A stretch of DNA of 64,000 nucleotides from Bryobacterales bacterium (GTDB lineage: Bacteria > Acidobacteriota > Terriglobia > Bryobacterales > Bryobacteraceae). The notes beneath the pieces are model-generated. The model was not told the origin of the DNA and did not search any database. It saw only the letters and a program-made list of their open reading frames with translations. Of the stretch, positions 15,463 to 25,544 are shown one piece after another (the first letter of the stretch is position 1; each line of letters begins with the position of its first letter). The DNA lies in contig PMTR01000074.1 of NCBI GenBank assembly GCA_003167255.1, positions 33,264-97,263 on the forward strand, read 5' to 3'. Position numbers and translations under genes: made by a program.

Positions 15463-15571
15463 GTGGCGCACGCACTCCTGCGTGCCGCGTCGCGACTCAT
15501 CGCGACGCGCGTCGACCACCCCAGCGTGTCGGCAGGAGTGCCGGCACGGCACGCACGAGTGCGTGCGCCAC
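15463..15571. repeat. Inverted repeat between convergent genes
   Basis: GTGGCGCACGCACTC (15463-15477) is repeated exactly in inverse at 15557-15571, and an internal dyad around GTCGCGACTCATCGCGAC lies between. The element separates the convergent PepSY-like and ABC-F genes, so it may serve as a bidirectional terminator. It belongs to a different palindrome family from the other repeats in the window. Confidence 0.65.
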
Positions 15572-15583
15572 TTTGCGCAGTTC

Positions 15584-17221
15584 CTAAGACGCCTTTTCCT
15601 GTGCATACACCGCGTACTCCTCGTACGGGCCTTTGAAGTCTTCGATGCGCCCGCCCTCGAAATGCCAGATTCGCGTGGCCACTTCCTCGATCAGGTCATG
15701 ATCGTGCGTCACCAGCAGCACAGTTCCTGCGTACTTTTGAAGGGCGATGTTGAGGGCGTTGATGGCCTCCAGGTCCAGGTGATTCGTGGGTTCGTCCAGC
15801 ACCAGGAAATTAGGCTTCTGGAGCATGAGCCGGCAGAAGATCAGCCGCGCCGCCTCACCGCCGGAGAGGGCGTTGGTCGGCTTGAGGGCGTCCTCGCCGC
15901 TGAACAGCATCTGGCCGAGCAGACCGCGCAATTCCTCCTGCGATGCCTGCGGGTCAAACTCATGCAGCCACTCGATCGCCGTGGTCCCGCGCGTGATCGA
16001 ATCCGAATGGTCCTGGGCGAAGTAGCCCACGGCCACTTCGTGACCCCACACGACAATCCCCGTGTCCACGTCGAAATGCCGGTCGGCATCCTCGATGAAG
16101 CCGCTGGCGCTACGAACCAGCGATTTCAACAGCGTGGTTTTCCCCGCTCCATTGCGGCCCATCAGCGCGATCTTCTCGCCGCGCGAGACGCTCGCAGTGA
16201 AGCCGTCGATCACCTGTAACTCCCCGTAGCTCTTCGCCAGTCCCTTCACCTCCAGCGGATGCCGCCCCGAGGGACGCTTCATGTCAAAACGGATGTAGGG
16301 CCGCTGGATATTCGACTTTGCCAGTTCCGAGGTCTGCAATCGCTCCACTTCCTTTTTGCGCGACATCACCTGGCTCGACCGCGTGCCCCCCGAAAAGCGC
16401 GCGATGAATTCCTTTAGCTGGTCGATCTTTTTTTCGCGCTGCGCGTTCCCTGCCTCGATGCTCGAGCGGATCTGTGTCTTGGCGAGCACCATGTCGTCGT
16501 ACCCGCCGGTGTAAGTGATGACCGTTTCGTAGTCGATATCGGCGACATGCGTGCAAACGCTGTTCAGAAAATGCCGGTCGTGCGAAATCACAATCAGCAC
16601 GCCTTCGTAGTCGCAAAGATAATCTTGCAGCCAGTGGACCGATTCCAGGTCGAGGTGATTGGTGGGCTCGTCCAGCAGCAACGCGGGCGGACTGCCGAAG
16701 AGCGCCTGGGCCAGCAGCACTCGCACCTTCTGGCCGCCCTGCAACTCGCCCATGCGCCGTTCGTGCAACACGGATTCCACGCCCAGGCCGTCGAGCAGCA
16801 CCGCGGCGTCGGCTTCGGCGGTGTAGCCGCCTTCCTCGCCCACCGTGCCTTCGAGCTCGCCCAGCCGCATGCCGTCCTCATCGGTGAGCTGGTCGTGTGG
16901 GATGGCGTACAGTACGTCGCGTTCTTCGAGCGCCTGCCAGAGTGGCGCATTGCCCATGATGACGGTGTCAATCACACGAAACCCGTCAAAGGCGAACTGG
17001 TCCTGGCGCAGCACGCCGAATTTCTTCGGGCGCGAGACCGTGCCTTTGCCCGGTTCCAGCTCGCCCGAGAGAATCTTCATGAGCGTCGATTTTCCGGCGC
17101 CGTTGGGACCCGTGATGGCATAGCGCCTCCCCGCCAGAAACGTGCAGGTGACGTCTTCAAACAGAATTTTGGCGCCGAAGCGCATGGAGATGTTTTGGAT
17201 GGAAAGCAAGGATACTTCCAT
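15584..17221 (-). CDS. ABC-F family ATPase (YbiT-like)
   Basis: A 545-residue soluble protein with two ABC ATPase domains and no membrane segment, the hallmark of ABC-F proteins that act on the ribosome. Domain 1 has Walker A GPNGAGKST, signature MGELQGGQKVRV (a variant of LSGGQ) and Walker B ALLLDEPTNHLDLES. A charged linker (about 245-320) follows. Domain 2 has Walker A GRNGAGKTT, signature LSGGEAARL and LVLDEPTNHLDLEA. The ATG at 17221 is preferred to in-frame upstream starts because MEVSLLSIQNISMRFG is the usual opening. Likely role: relief of translation stalling; it resembles YbiT more than antibiotic-resistance members. Confidence 0.88.
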   Translation of the reverse strand: MEVSLLSIQNISMRFGAKILFEDVTCTFLAGRRYAITGPNGAGKSTLMKILSGELEPGKGTVSRPKKFGVLRQDQFAFDGFRVIDTVIMGNAPLWQALEERDVLYAIPHDQLTDEDGMRLGELEGTVGEEGGYTAEADAAVLLDGLGVESVLHERRMGELQGGQKVRVLLAQALFGSPPALLLDEPTNHLDLESVHWLQDYLCDYEGVLIVISHDRHFLNSVCTHVADIDYETVITYTGGYDDMVLAKTQIRSSIEAGNAQREKKIDQLKEFIARFSGGTRSSQVMSRKKEVERLQTSELAKSNIQRPYIRFDMKRPSGRHPLEVKGLAKSYGELQVIDGFTASVSRGEKIALMGRNGAGKTTLLKSLVRSASGFIEDADRHFDVDTGIVVWGHEVAVGYFAQDHSDSITRGTTAIEWLHEFDPQASQEELRGLLGQMLFSGEDALKPTNALSGGEAARLIFCRLMLQKPNFLVLDEPTNHLDLEAINALNIALQKYAGTVLLVTHDHDLIEEVATRIWHFEGGRIEDFKGPYEEYAVYAQEKAS

Positions 17222-17264
17222 GATAGCGCGAAGCGGCTCCAGCCTACTCGCAGTGGAATGCGGC

Positions 17265-18365
17265 CTACTGCTTCGCCGGCTTCCCAATCGAACACAGCGG
17301 ATCTCCCAGCACGATTCCTTGCCAGCTCAGGAATTGCAGCGCCAGGTAGTAGCTCTCCGCCAGGGTGCGGCCTTCATAATACGCCGGCAGCAAGTGGTCC
17401 GGCCGCGCGCAACCCACCAGGTAGGGCTCGTAAACATTGCCGGATGCCCCGGTGGCGCCCTCGTGGATCAGATCGGCCGCCATTCCCTGCGGCGAGCCCG
17501 CCCAAAAGTGTGCCCGGTCCTGCCACGTGCTGTAGAACCAGTCGTCGGGCGGCTGCTTCATGGTGCGCCCGTCGGTGGAAACGAACTCGGTCGCAATCGC
17601 GCCCGGCAGCCATTGGAAGCCCAGCCAGCGCCGCTTGCGATTCTTGTCGTTCGATCCCCACGACGCATAGCCGATCACATCCTTCTGGCCGTACAGCACA
17701 TTCTTCGACTCGTCCAGAATCACGCGGCTGGCGGGGAGAAAAATCGCGGCGTTGCGCAGCCAGTCCTCGCCCTCGTCATCCGAGTCCGAACGCAGGTCGA
17801 TGACGAACTTGCCGCGATTGGACGCCTGGAGCGACCGGTCGATCATGGCCTTGACGTCGTTGAAGCTGTATGCGGCCAGCCGGGTCACCAGGTAAATCGG
17901 AAACTGCGGATGCCGGAACGGCACGTCGCGCTTTCCGAAGAGCGGATTCGGCACGGTTCCCCTGCGCTGGTACTTTACGCCTTTGAGCTTGGCGTAGAGC
18001 AGCGCCAGTTCCGAATCCACCGAACCCTGCTCAGCCTCGTTGATCTTTCCCCCCGAACCCACGATCTTGAGCGGCACCCCCAGCGTCGTGGCAATGTAGA
18101 GCACGCTCTCCACCAATCCGGCCTTCTTCAGGCAGGCGCCCACGGGAGTCTCGATCTGCTCCACGTAGGTCTTCCACTCGATCTCTTCCTGGGGGCTGGT
18201 ATCGAGCGTGCAGACATTCCGCGCGGGAATGGCGCGTTTCAACCGGTAATACTCGCCGATCTGAACCGACACCGGGTCTTTCCGGTTCACCACCAGCAAG
18301 ACATTCTCCCCGGTTTGGGCGCGCAGGCAGGAAAGGAAACCCAGCAGCAGCAGCAGTCGCAGCAC
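17265..18365 (-). CDS. Secreted TIGR03790-type protein of unknown function
   Basis: A 366-residue protein with a signal peptide (MLRLLLLLGFLSCLRA). The segments VLLVVNRKDPVSVQIGEYY, KRAIPARNVCTL and, later, VIGYASWGSNDKN match what I recall of TIGR03790, a family described mainly in Solibacter-type acidobacteria and of unknown role. The C-terminal half contains WFYSTWQDRAHFWAG and LIHEGATGASGNVYEPYL. It is the last gene of a minus-strand group with a glycosyltransferase and two epimerases, but lies only ten bases from them, so co-transcription is likely. Confidence 0.75.
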   Translation of the reverse strand: MLRLLLLLGFLSCLRAQTGENVLLVVNRKDPVSVQIGEYYRLKRAIPARNVCTLDTSPQEEIEWKTYVEQIETPVGACLKKAGLVESVLYIATTLGVPLKIVGSGGKINEAEQGSVDSELALLYAKLKGVKYQRRGTVPNPLFGKRDVPFRHPQFPIYLVTRLAAYSFNDVKAMIDRSLQASNRGKFVIDLRSDSDDEGEDWLRNAAIFLPASRVILDESKNVLYGQKDVIGYASWGSNDKNRKRRWLGFQWLPGAIATEFVSTDGRTMKQPPDDWFYSTWQDRAHFWAGSPQGMAADLIHEGATGASGNVYEPYLVGCARPDHLLPAYYEGRTLAESYYLALQFLSWQGIVLGDPLCSIGKPAKQ

Positions 18366-18375
18366 TGCTCTTATC

Positions 18376-19176
18376 TTACGCCGGGCCGCTCTTCTTGTAA
18401 TCCCCGCGGCTGAAGTGCTTCTCCAGCCAGCAATAGAGCGCGATGAACAGATAGCGGCTGCCCATCTCCCGGATCTTGAGTTTTGAGATGCCGCTGCGCC
18501 GGTTGCGCCAGGTGATGGGCATCACCGTCCAGGAGTAGCCGCGCACGATGACCTTGAGCGGCAGTTCCACGGTGAGGTTGAAGTGCGGCGAGAGAAACGG
18601 CCGGCACCCGTCCAGCGCGCGCCGCCGGTAAGCTTTGAACGCGTTGGTAAAATCGTTCAGCGGCGCGTGAAAGATGAACCGCAGAAAAAGATTGGCCAAG
18701 CGGTTGAGCAGCAGTTTGTGCGCCGGGTAGTCGATCACGCCGCCGCCCCGCACAAACCGGGAACCGAACACCGCGTCCCATCCCTGATTGAGCAATTCCC
18801 AATAGCGCACCACGTCGCGGCAGTCGTCGGATTCATCGGCCATCATGACCACTACGGCATCGCCGCGGCTGTGATCGATCCCGCAGGTCACGGCGCGGCC
18901 AAAGCCGTGCTCGCCGGTGTTCTGCACCGGCCGCAGCGAAGGCACGCGGGAAGCCAGTTCCTGGAGGACGGCCCAGGTGGAGTCGGTGCTGCCATCGTCC
19001 ACCGGAACAATTTCATGCTCTACCTCATGCAGCCGCAGCTCCACAGAGAGGTGCTCCACCGTGGATGCGATGGCCCCTTCCTCGTTGCGGCAGGGAATGA
19101 CGATCGAGAGGAGTTGGATCGGATCCTGGCTGGCCGGGCCCGGCCCTTCCTTCACATTCCACTCCGTTCGAGCCAA
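18376..19176 (-). CDS. Family 2 glycosyltransferase (polyprenol-phosphate sugar transferase-like)
   Basis: A 266-residue glycosyltransferase. LLSIVIPCRNEEGAIASTV and IVPVDDGSTDSTW form the nucleotide-binding part, and VVVMMADESDDCRDVV the metal-binding acidic loop. The middle matches dolichol-phosphate mannose synthase-like proteins (FGSRFVRGGGVIDYP, DFTNAFKAYRRRALDG). There is no clear C-terminal pair of membrane helices. Its gene overlaps the upstream epimerase gene by 25 bases, which supports shared function in making an activated or lipid-linked sugar. Confidence 0.85.
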   Translation of the reverse strand: MARTEWNVKEGPGPASQDPIQLLSIVIPCRNEEGAIASTVEHLSVELRLHEVEHEIVPVDDGSTDSTWAVLQELASRVPSLRPVQNTGEHGFGRAVTCGIDHSRGDAVVVMMADESDDCRDVVRYWELLNQGWDAVFGSRFVRGGGVIDYPAHKLLLNRLANLFLRFIFHAPLNDFTNAFKAYRRRALDGCRPFLSPHFNLTVELPLKVIVRGYSWTVMPITWRNRRSGISKLKIREMGSRYLFIALYCWLEKHFSRGDYKKSGPA

Positions 19177-20219
19177 TCGGGATTGTTTTCGGCGTGCACC
19201 GCAATCTCATCCAGTACGGTCGAAATCGGCGTATCCACCTGCCATCCGAAATGCCGCTCCGAGGCGCTGCTGTCCATCACCACCCAGGGAATATCGTAAG
19301 CCCGTTCGTGCGCATCGGCCTCCACCGGGTGCGCTCCGAACCGCGCATCGCACCAGGCCGTCAATTGCGCCAGAGACATGGTGTTTTGCGGGCCGCCTCC
19401 GGCTGTGTAAATACGCTGGCCGCCGGCGCGCGTCTGGCGCATCTGCACGTCCAGCAGCGCCGCCAGATCGCGCGGATGCAGCGCGTCCCGCACCTGCTTG
19501 CCCGTGCCGCTGAATCCTAGGTACCGCATCGGCCTGCGCCGCAGGTGGGCGTTGATCCAATAGGCGAAAATTCCCTGTTCCGGCGTGCCGAATTGGCCCG
19601 GCCCCGCTAACACGCCGCACCGATTGATCCACACAGGAAACCCGAAGGCTTCGCCATATTCGAGCGCCACGGCTTCCGACGCCAGCTTGGTGCTGCCGTA
19701 GAGCGATACCGGGGCGCGCGTCGAAAACTCCACGCCGATCCCGCGCGCCGAAACACCTACCGGCAGATCGGCTTCCGTATTCAGCTCGAACGCGTCCTTC
19801 CCGGGCTTGAGCGGCAGGCCAACCAGCGCCGCGATCGAATAAACCCGGCTGCTGCTGAGCAGCAACAGCCCCGCCTTGTGCGCCTTGCAGTACTCCAGCA
19901 CATTCACCAGGCTGCCCAGGTTGTGCTCGAACAGTTGCCGGCTGCTGAAACTGCTCTGCAGGCCGGCCAGCACGCTCGGGTTCGCGGCGGCATCGATCAC
20001 CCAATCCGCGGCCGGCAGGGCCTCCACGTCGCTGGCCGCGCGGATATCGCCCTGGATGAACTTCACGCCCAGTTGGCGTAACCGCACGCGGTTGGTCTCC
20101 GAACCGGGCCGGTGCAGATTGTCGATGCCGGAGATGGCGAGACCCTCGCGCCGCTCCAGCAGCGCGCGCGCAATCGCGCTCCCCGCGAATCCGCAGACTC
20201 CCGTGATCAGGATTCTCAT
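19152..20219 (-). CDS. NAD-dependent sugar epimerase/dehydratase (SDR family)
   Basis: A 355-residue extended short-chain dehydrogenase. It begins [22 protein letters not shown], with the Rossmann glycine motif GxxGxxG, has the conserved substrate-proximal region [10 protein letters not shown], and the catalytic YGSTK (about residue 176). The ATG at 20219 was chosen as the one directly before the Rossmann motif. It overlaps the neighbouring epimerase gene by 4 bases and the glycosyltransferase by 25. It resembles CDP-tyvelose or related nucleotide-sugar epimerases; the exact substrate cannot be named. Confidence 0.85.
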   Translation of the reverse strand: MRILITGVCGFAGSAIARALLERREGLAISGIDNLHRPGSETNRVRLRQLGVKFIQGDIRAASDVEALPAADWVIDAAANPSVLAGLQSSFSSRQLFEHNLGSLVNVLEYCKAHKAGLLLLSSSRVYSIAALVGLPLKPGKDAFELNTEADLPVGVSARGIGVEFSTRAPVSLYGSTKLASEAVALEYGEAFGFPVWINRCGVLAGPGQFGTPEQGIFAYWINAHLRRRPMRYLGFSGTGKQVRDALHPRDLAALLDVQMRQTRAGGQRIYTAGGGPQNTMSLAQLTAWCDARFGAHPVEADAHERAYDIPWVVMDSSASERHFGWQVDTPISTVLDEIAVHAENNPDWLERSGM

Positions 20220-21289
20220 CCGATTCCTTTGTGCGCCAACCGCTCCGTCCAGGCACCGCTGATTTCTTCGAAAATTCGGTCCAGGGGCCGCGTGATGTCC
20301 CACGCCGGGTAGTGCGCTCTCATTTTACGCAAGTCGCTGTAATAGCAAATATGGTCGCCTACGCGGTTCTCTTCCACATAGCGCCATTTCATCGGCCGCC
20401 CCGACACCGCTTCGGCCTTCCCAAAGGCCTCCAGAATGGAACAGGCGTTGCCCTTTCCGCCGCCCAGGTTATACACCTGGGCCACGCGCGGCGCCTTCCA
20501 GAACTCGAACATGAACCGCGCCACGTCCTCGGAATGAATGTTGTCGCGCACCTGCTTGCCCTTATATCCGTAGACCTTGTATTCGCGCTCTTCCAGGTTG
20601 CACTTGATCAAATAACTGAGGAAGCCATGCAATTCCACACCGGAGTGGTTGGGACCGGTCAGGCAGCCGCCGCGCAGGCAGCACGTTGGCATGTTGAAGT
20701 AGAGCCCGTATTCCTGCACCATAATGTCGCCGGCCACTTTTGAGGCCCCGAACAGCGAGTGCTTGGATTGATCGATCGGGAACTCCTCCGGGATCCCATT
20801 CTCAAATGCCTTATCGGCGTAATCCCAGCGTGTTTCCAGTTCCATCAAGGGGATCGTATTAGGGCGATCGCCGTACACCTTATTGGTGGACATGTGGATG
20901 AACGGGGATTCGGGGCACGAACGCCGCGCCGCTTCGAGTAGATGCAGGGTACCCAGCGCGTTCACTTCAAAATCCAGAAAGGGAATGGCCGCCGCCTTAT
21001 CGTGCGAGGGCTGCGCAGCGGTGTGGATGATCAGGCTGGGCCGCAGCTCTTCCACCAGCGCCAGCACGCCGGCGCGGTCGCGGATATCGAGCGCTTCATG
21101 CCGGTAGCCGGGGATTTCGCGGCGCAGCCGGTCCAGCACCCAACTCGTATCGCCCTCGGGACCGAAGAAGACCGCTCGATGGTTATCGTCAATTCCGACG
21201 ACGCGGAACCCCTGGCGCGAGAAGAAGACCGATACCTCGGAGCCGATCAAGCCACACGAGCCAGTTACCAGAACAGATGGGATGGACAT
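20216..21289 (-). CDS. NAD-dependent nucleotide-sugar epimerase (CDP-paratose 2-epimerase-like)
   Basis: A 357-residue extended SDR protein. [19 protein letters not shown] is the NAD site, [18 protein letters not shown] a characteristic segment of the CDP-paratose 2-epimerase-like branch, and [11 protein letters not shown] carries the lysine of the catalytic motif, with phenylalanine in the place of the usual YxxxK tyrosine when read this way; another tyrosine, in [10 protein letters not shown], lies earlier. It is the first gene of the four-gene minus-strand group. With its partner it would interconvert sugars for a surface glycan. The reading of the active-site tyrosine should be checked by alignment. 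Confidence 0.8.
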   Translation of the reverse strand: MSIPSVLVTGSCGLIGSEVSVFFSRQGFRVVGIDDNHRAVFFGPEGDTSWVLDRLRREIPGYRHEALDIRDRAGVLALVEELRPSLIIHTAAQPSHDKAAAIPFLDFEVNALGTLHLLEAARRSCPESPFIHMSTNKVYGDRPNTIPLMELETRWDYADKAFENGIPEEFPIDQSKHSLFGASKVAGDIMVQEYGLYFNMPTCCLRGGCLTGPNHSGVELHGFLSYLIKCNLEEREYKVYGYKGKQVRDNIHSEDVARFMFEFWKAPRVAQVYNLGGGKGNACSILEAFGKAEAVSGRPMKWRYVEENRVGDHICYYSDLRKMRAHYPAWDITRPLDRIFEEISGAWTERLAHKGIG

Positions 21290-21372
21290 CTTTACAAATT
21301 ATATTCGACAGCGCCGTGCAGTATGGCCGAGATCCTGCTTCCGGTGCAGGTAGCCATCACCCGGTCAGAGCC

Positions 21373-21936
21373 CTAATACTTCTTCCCCGGCCCAACGAAT
21401 CCCATAGGCCGCTTCGCAGCCGCCGGCGGTTGCAGGAGCTCTTGCAGGACGTTCAGAATGGCTTGAAGGTCGGCATCGTGCTTGCCCACCTTGCGTTCCA
21501 ACGCCTCGATCTTCCGGGCCAAGTCCTCGTTGGTTGCGAGCATCCGACGCAGGTGCACGAAGGCGCGGACCACCTGAATACTCGCACGAACCGCGACGGG
21601 GCTCCGGAGGACGTTCGCCAACATCACTGTCCCGTGCTCTGTGAAGACATACGGCCGGTACTTGATATTCTGGCCCCGCTTCAAGGTCGCAATTTGCGAC
21701 CTTGAAAGCAAAACCGCCTCCCCCTCCTCCAGCGTCAGTTGTAACATGAAGTCGTCTGGAAACCGGTCACTGTTGCGCTTCACTTGCTCATTGAGGCGCT
21801 TCACCGGCACCCCGTAGAGTTCAGCCAGATCGCGATCGAGCATCACCCGGTGTCCCCGGAGAATAAGAATCTTGTTCTCGATGACTTCGATGGGGATCAG
21901 CAGCCCCCGGCCGGATTTCGGCGCGGCTTTCTTCAA
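21373..21936 (-). CDS. ORF6N-domain protein (phage/plasmid-type regulator)
   Basis: A 187-residue protein with an N-terminal ORF6N domain: IPIEVIENKILILRGHRVMLDRDLAELYGVPVKRLNEQVKRN, then FPDDFMLQLT, and YVFTEHGTVMLANVL. This domain is known from phage antirepressors and from many bacterial genomes, and probably binds DNA. A coiled C-terminal part (RRMLATNEDLARKIEALERKVGKHDADLQAI) may mediate assembly. It stands alone between a sugar-epimerase operon and sdhB, with no phage genes nearby, so it may be an acquired single gene. Confidence 0.8.
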   Translation of the reverse strand: MKKAAPKSGRGLLIPIEVIENKILILRGHRVMLDRDLAELYGVPVKRLNEQVKRNSDRFPDDFMLQLTLEEGEAVLLSRSQIATLKRGQNIKYRPYVFTEHGTVMLANVLRSPVAVRASIQVVRAFVHLRRMLATNEDLARKIEALERKVGKHDADLQAILNVLQELLQPPAAAKRPMGFVGPGKKY

Positions 21937-21945
21937 GAGTCCAGC

Positions 21946-22709
21946 CTAATCCGCTTCTACCCCTTCGCGGCCCGCCCAGTTGGCGCCCAGAAAGTGGCGA
22001 TTCATGAGCGCGATATTTTCCAGCTTGATGCCTTTCGGGCACACCGCTTCGCACTCGCCCATGTTGGTGCAGCTTCCGAAGATTTCCTGGTTGGCTTGCG
22101 CCACCATGGCGGTGACCCGCCGCTCGCGCTCGGGCTGGCCTTGCGGCAGGAGGCCCAGGTGCGCAATCTTTGCCGAGACGAACAGCGACGCCGAAGCGTT
22201 GGGACACATGGCCACGCACGCGCCGCAGCCGATGCACGCCGCGGCATCCATGGAGCGCTCGGCGTTGTCCTTGGGAACCAGCACGGCGTTGCCGTCCGGC
22301 GCGCTGCCGGTGGCCACCGAAATGAAACCGCCCGCGGCGATGATGCGGTCGAATGCGGTGCGGTCCACCACCAGGTCCTTGACCACCGGGAAGGCCTTGG
22401 CCCGCCACGGCTCCAGGTACAATTCGTCGCCATCCTTAAAATGGCGCATGTGGAGCTGGCAAAGCGTGGTCTCGGGCAGCGGACCGTGCGCCACGCCGTT
22501 CACCATGCACCCGCACATGCCGCAGATGCCCTCGCGGCAATCGTGATCGAACGCCACCGGATCTTCGCCCTTGGTGATGAGCTCCTCGTTCAGCACGTCC
22601 AGCATCTCCAGGAACGACATATGCTCGCTCACGTTCGGCAACTCGTAGCGGACCATGCGGCCCTTGTCGCTCGCGTTGCGCTGCCGCCAGATATGGAGTG
22701 TGATTCGCA

Positions 22710-22710
<1 letters not shown>
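21946..22710 (-). CDS. sdhB: Succinate dehydrogenase/fumarate reductase iron-sulfur subunit
   Basis: A 254-residue iron-sulfur subunit. The [2Fe-2S] ligands are in [15 protein letters not shown] and TLCQLH (about residues 58-85). The [4Fe-4S]/[3Fe-4S] cysteines are in [13 protein letters not shown], then [16 protein letters not shown]. It would carry electrons from the flavoprotein to the cytochrome b subunit. It overlaps the sdhA stop by one base (TAATG), so it is expressed with sdhA. The sequence type ([12 protein letters not shown] start) resembles the non-classical SdhB group of Bacteroidetes/Acidobacteria. Confidence 0.9.
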
Positions 22711-24623
<1,913 letters not shown>

Positions 24624-24635
24624 GCCGTGTCCTTA

Positions 24636-25346
24636 TTAATCCGTCAACCAGCCCGCCATCACCGCAATCGGAATCGAGCAGTTGCCGATCGCGATCAGAA
24701 TGGCCAGCACGGCCGATGCCTTCTTCAACCCGCGCGTGTACCGTGGGTGGCTGATGCCCAGCGATTGGCACATGCTCCAGATGCCGTGGTACAGGTGCAT
24801 GCACAGCAGGATCATAGCGAAAATGTAAAACGCCGAAACCCCATAGTTCTGGAATCCGGAGATCACGTTGTAGCGGACGTCCGGCGTAATGGGGTTGCCA
24901 CCCACGTCTCGTGTCGTCATCACCGCGCCCACCGTCAAATGCAGCACGTGGAAAATCACGAATGCCGCGACAATCGGCCCGCTCCACACCATCGTGCGGG
25001 CGGCATAGGAGGCCGGTACGTCGTCCTTCTTCACGTACCCGATGGGCCGCGCGGCGCGGTTCTGAAAGAACAGTTGCACCGCGGCCGTAATGTGCAGAAT
25101 CACCGCCAGCAGCAGCACCGTGCGCGCTCCCCACAGCAGACCGGCACTGGCCGGATTGTGCAGGAAAGCCGCGTAGGTATTGATCTGGTCGCGATTCGAA
25201 GAATAAATCTGGAGATTGCCCAGCATGTGGGCCAAGACGTACCCCACCAGCATGATCCCGGTGATGGCCATCACGGCTTTCTTGCCGATGGGCGCTTCGT
25301 AAAAGCGCGCGGCCCTACCGGCGGGATTCACTACAGCAGCACTCAT
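24636..25346 (-). CDS. sdhC: Succinate dehydrogenase cytochrome b558-type membrane anchor
   Basis: A 236-residue membrane subunit with about five hydrophobic helices: VMAITGIMLVGYVLAHMLGN, LLLAVILHITAAVQLFF, PIVAAFVIFHVLHLTVGAV, YIFAMILLCMHLYHGIW and a last one near the end. Histidines in HMLGN, LHITA, FHVLH and MHLYH are suited to bind two haems. The ATG at 25346 is chosen since the family begins with a short basic segment (GRAARFYEAPIGKKA); a 44-residue upstream extension is unlikely. It is the only anchor gene, as in the five-helix single-subunit class, and is followed by sdhA and sdhB. Confidence 0.88.
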   Translation of the reverse strand: MSAAVVNPAGRAARFYEAPIGKKAVMAITGIMLVGYVLAHMLGNLQIYSSNRDQINTYAAFLHNPASAGLLWGARTVLLLAVILHITAAVQLFFQNRAARPIGYVKKDDVPASYAARTMVWSGPIVAAFVIFHVLHLTVGAVMTTRDVGGNPITPDVRYNVISGFQNYGVSAFYIFAMILLCMHLYHGIWSMCQSLGISHPRYTRGLKKASAVLAILIAIGNCSIPIAVMAGWLTD

Positions 25347-25506
25347 GACGGAAGTTCCTGGTTCGGGGCGAATTGGCATTCGCCAGCGTTGCGGGACACA
25401 GCACCCACACAATAGAATACAACAGGTCGAAAAATGCGAAGCGCAGGCGCTAGTGCCATCAGCGTGTTCGAGTCTCACGAACTTTAATTAAAAGTGGGCG
25501 GCAAAA

Positions 25507-25529
25507 GCTCCCTGACGGTCGCGGCTCGG
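25507..25529. repeat. Half copy of the large REP palindrome
   Basis: GCTCCCTGACGGTCGCGGCTCGG, one arm of the palindrome family found at 14832-14908, 52085-52168 and 52711-52793. No second arm was seen here. It lies in the region between sdhC and the end of the glycoside-hydrolase gene. Confidence 0.7.
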
Positions 25530-25544
25530 ACTGGGGTCCAGGCG

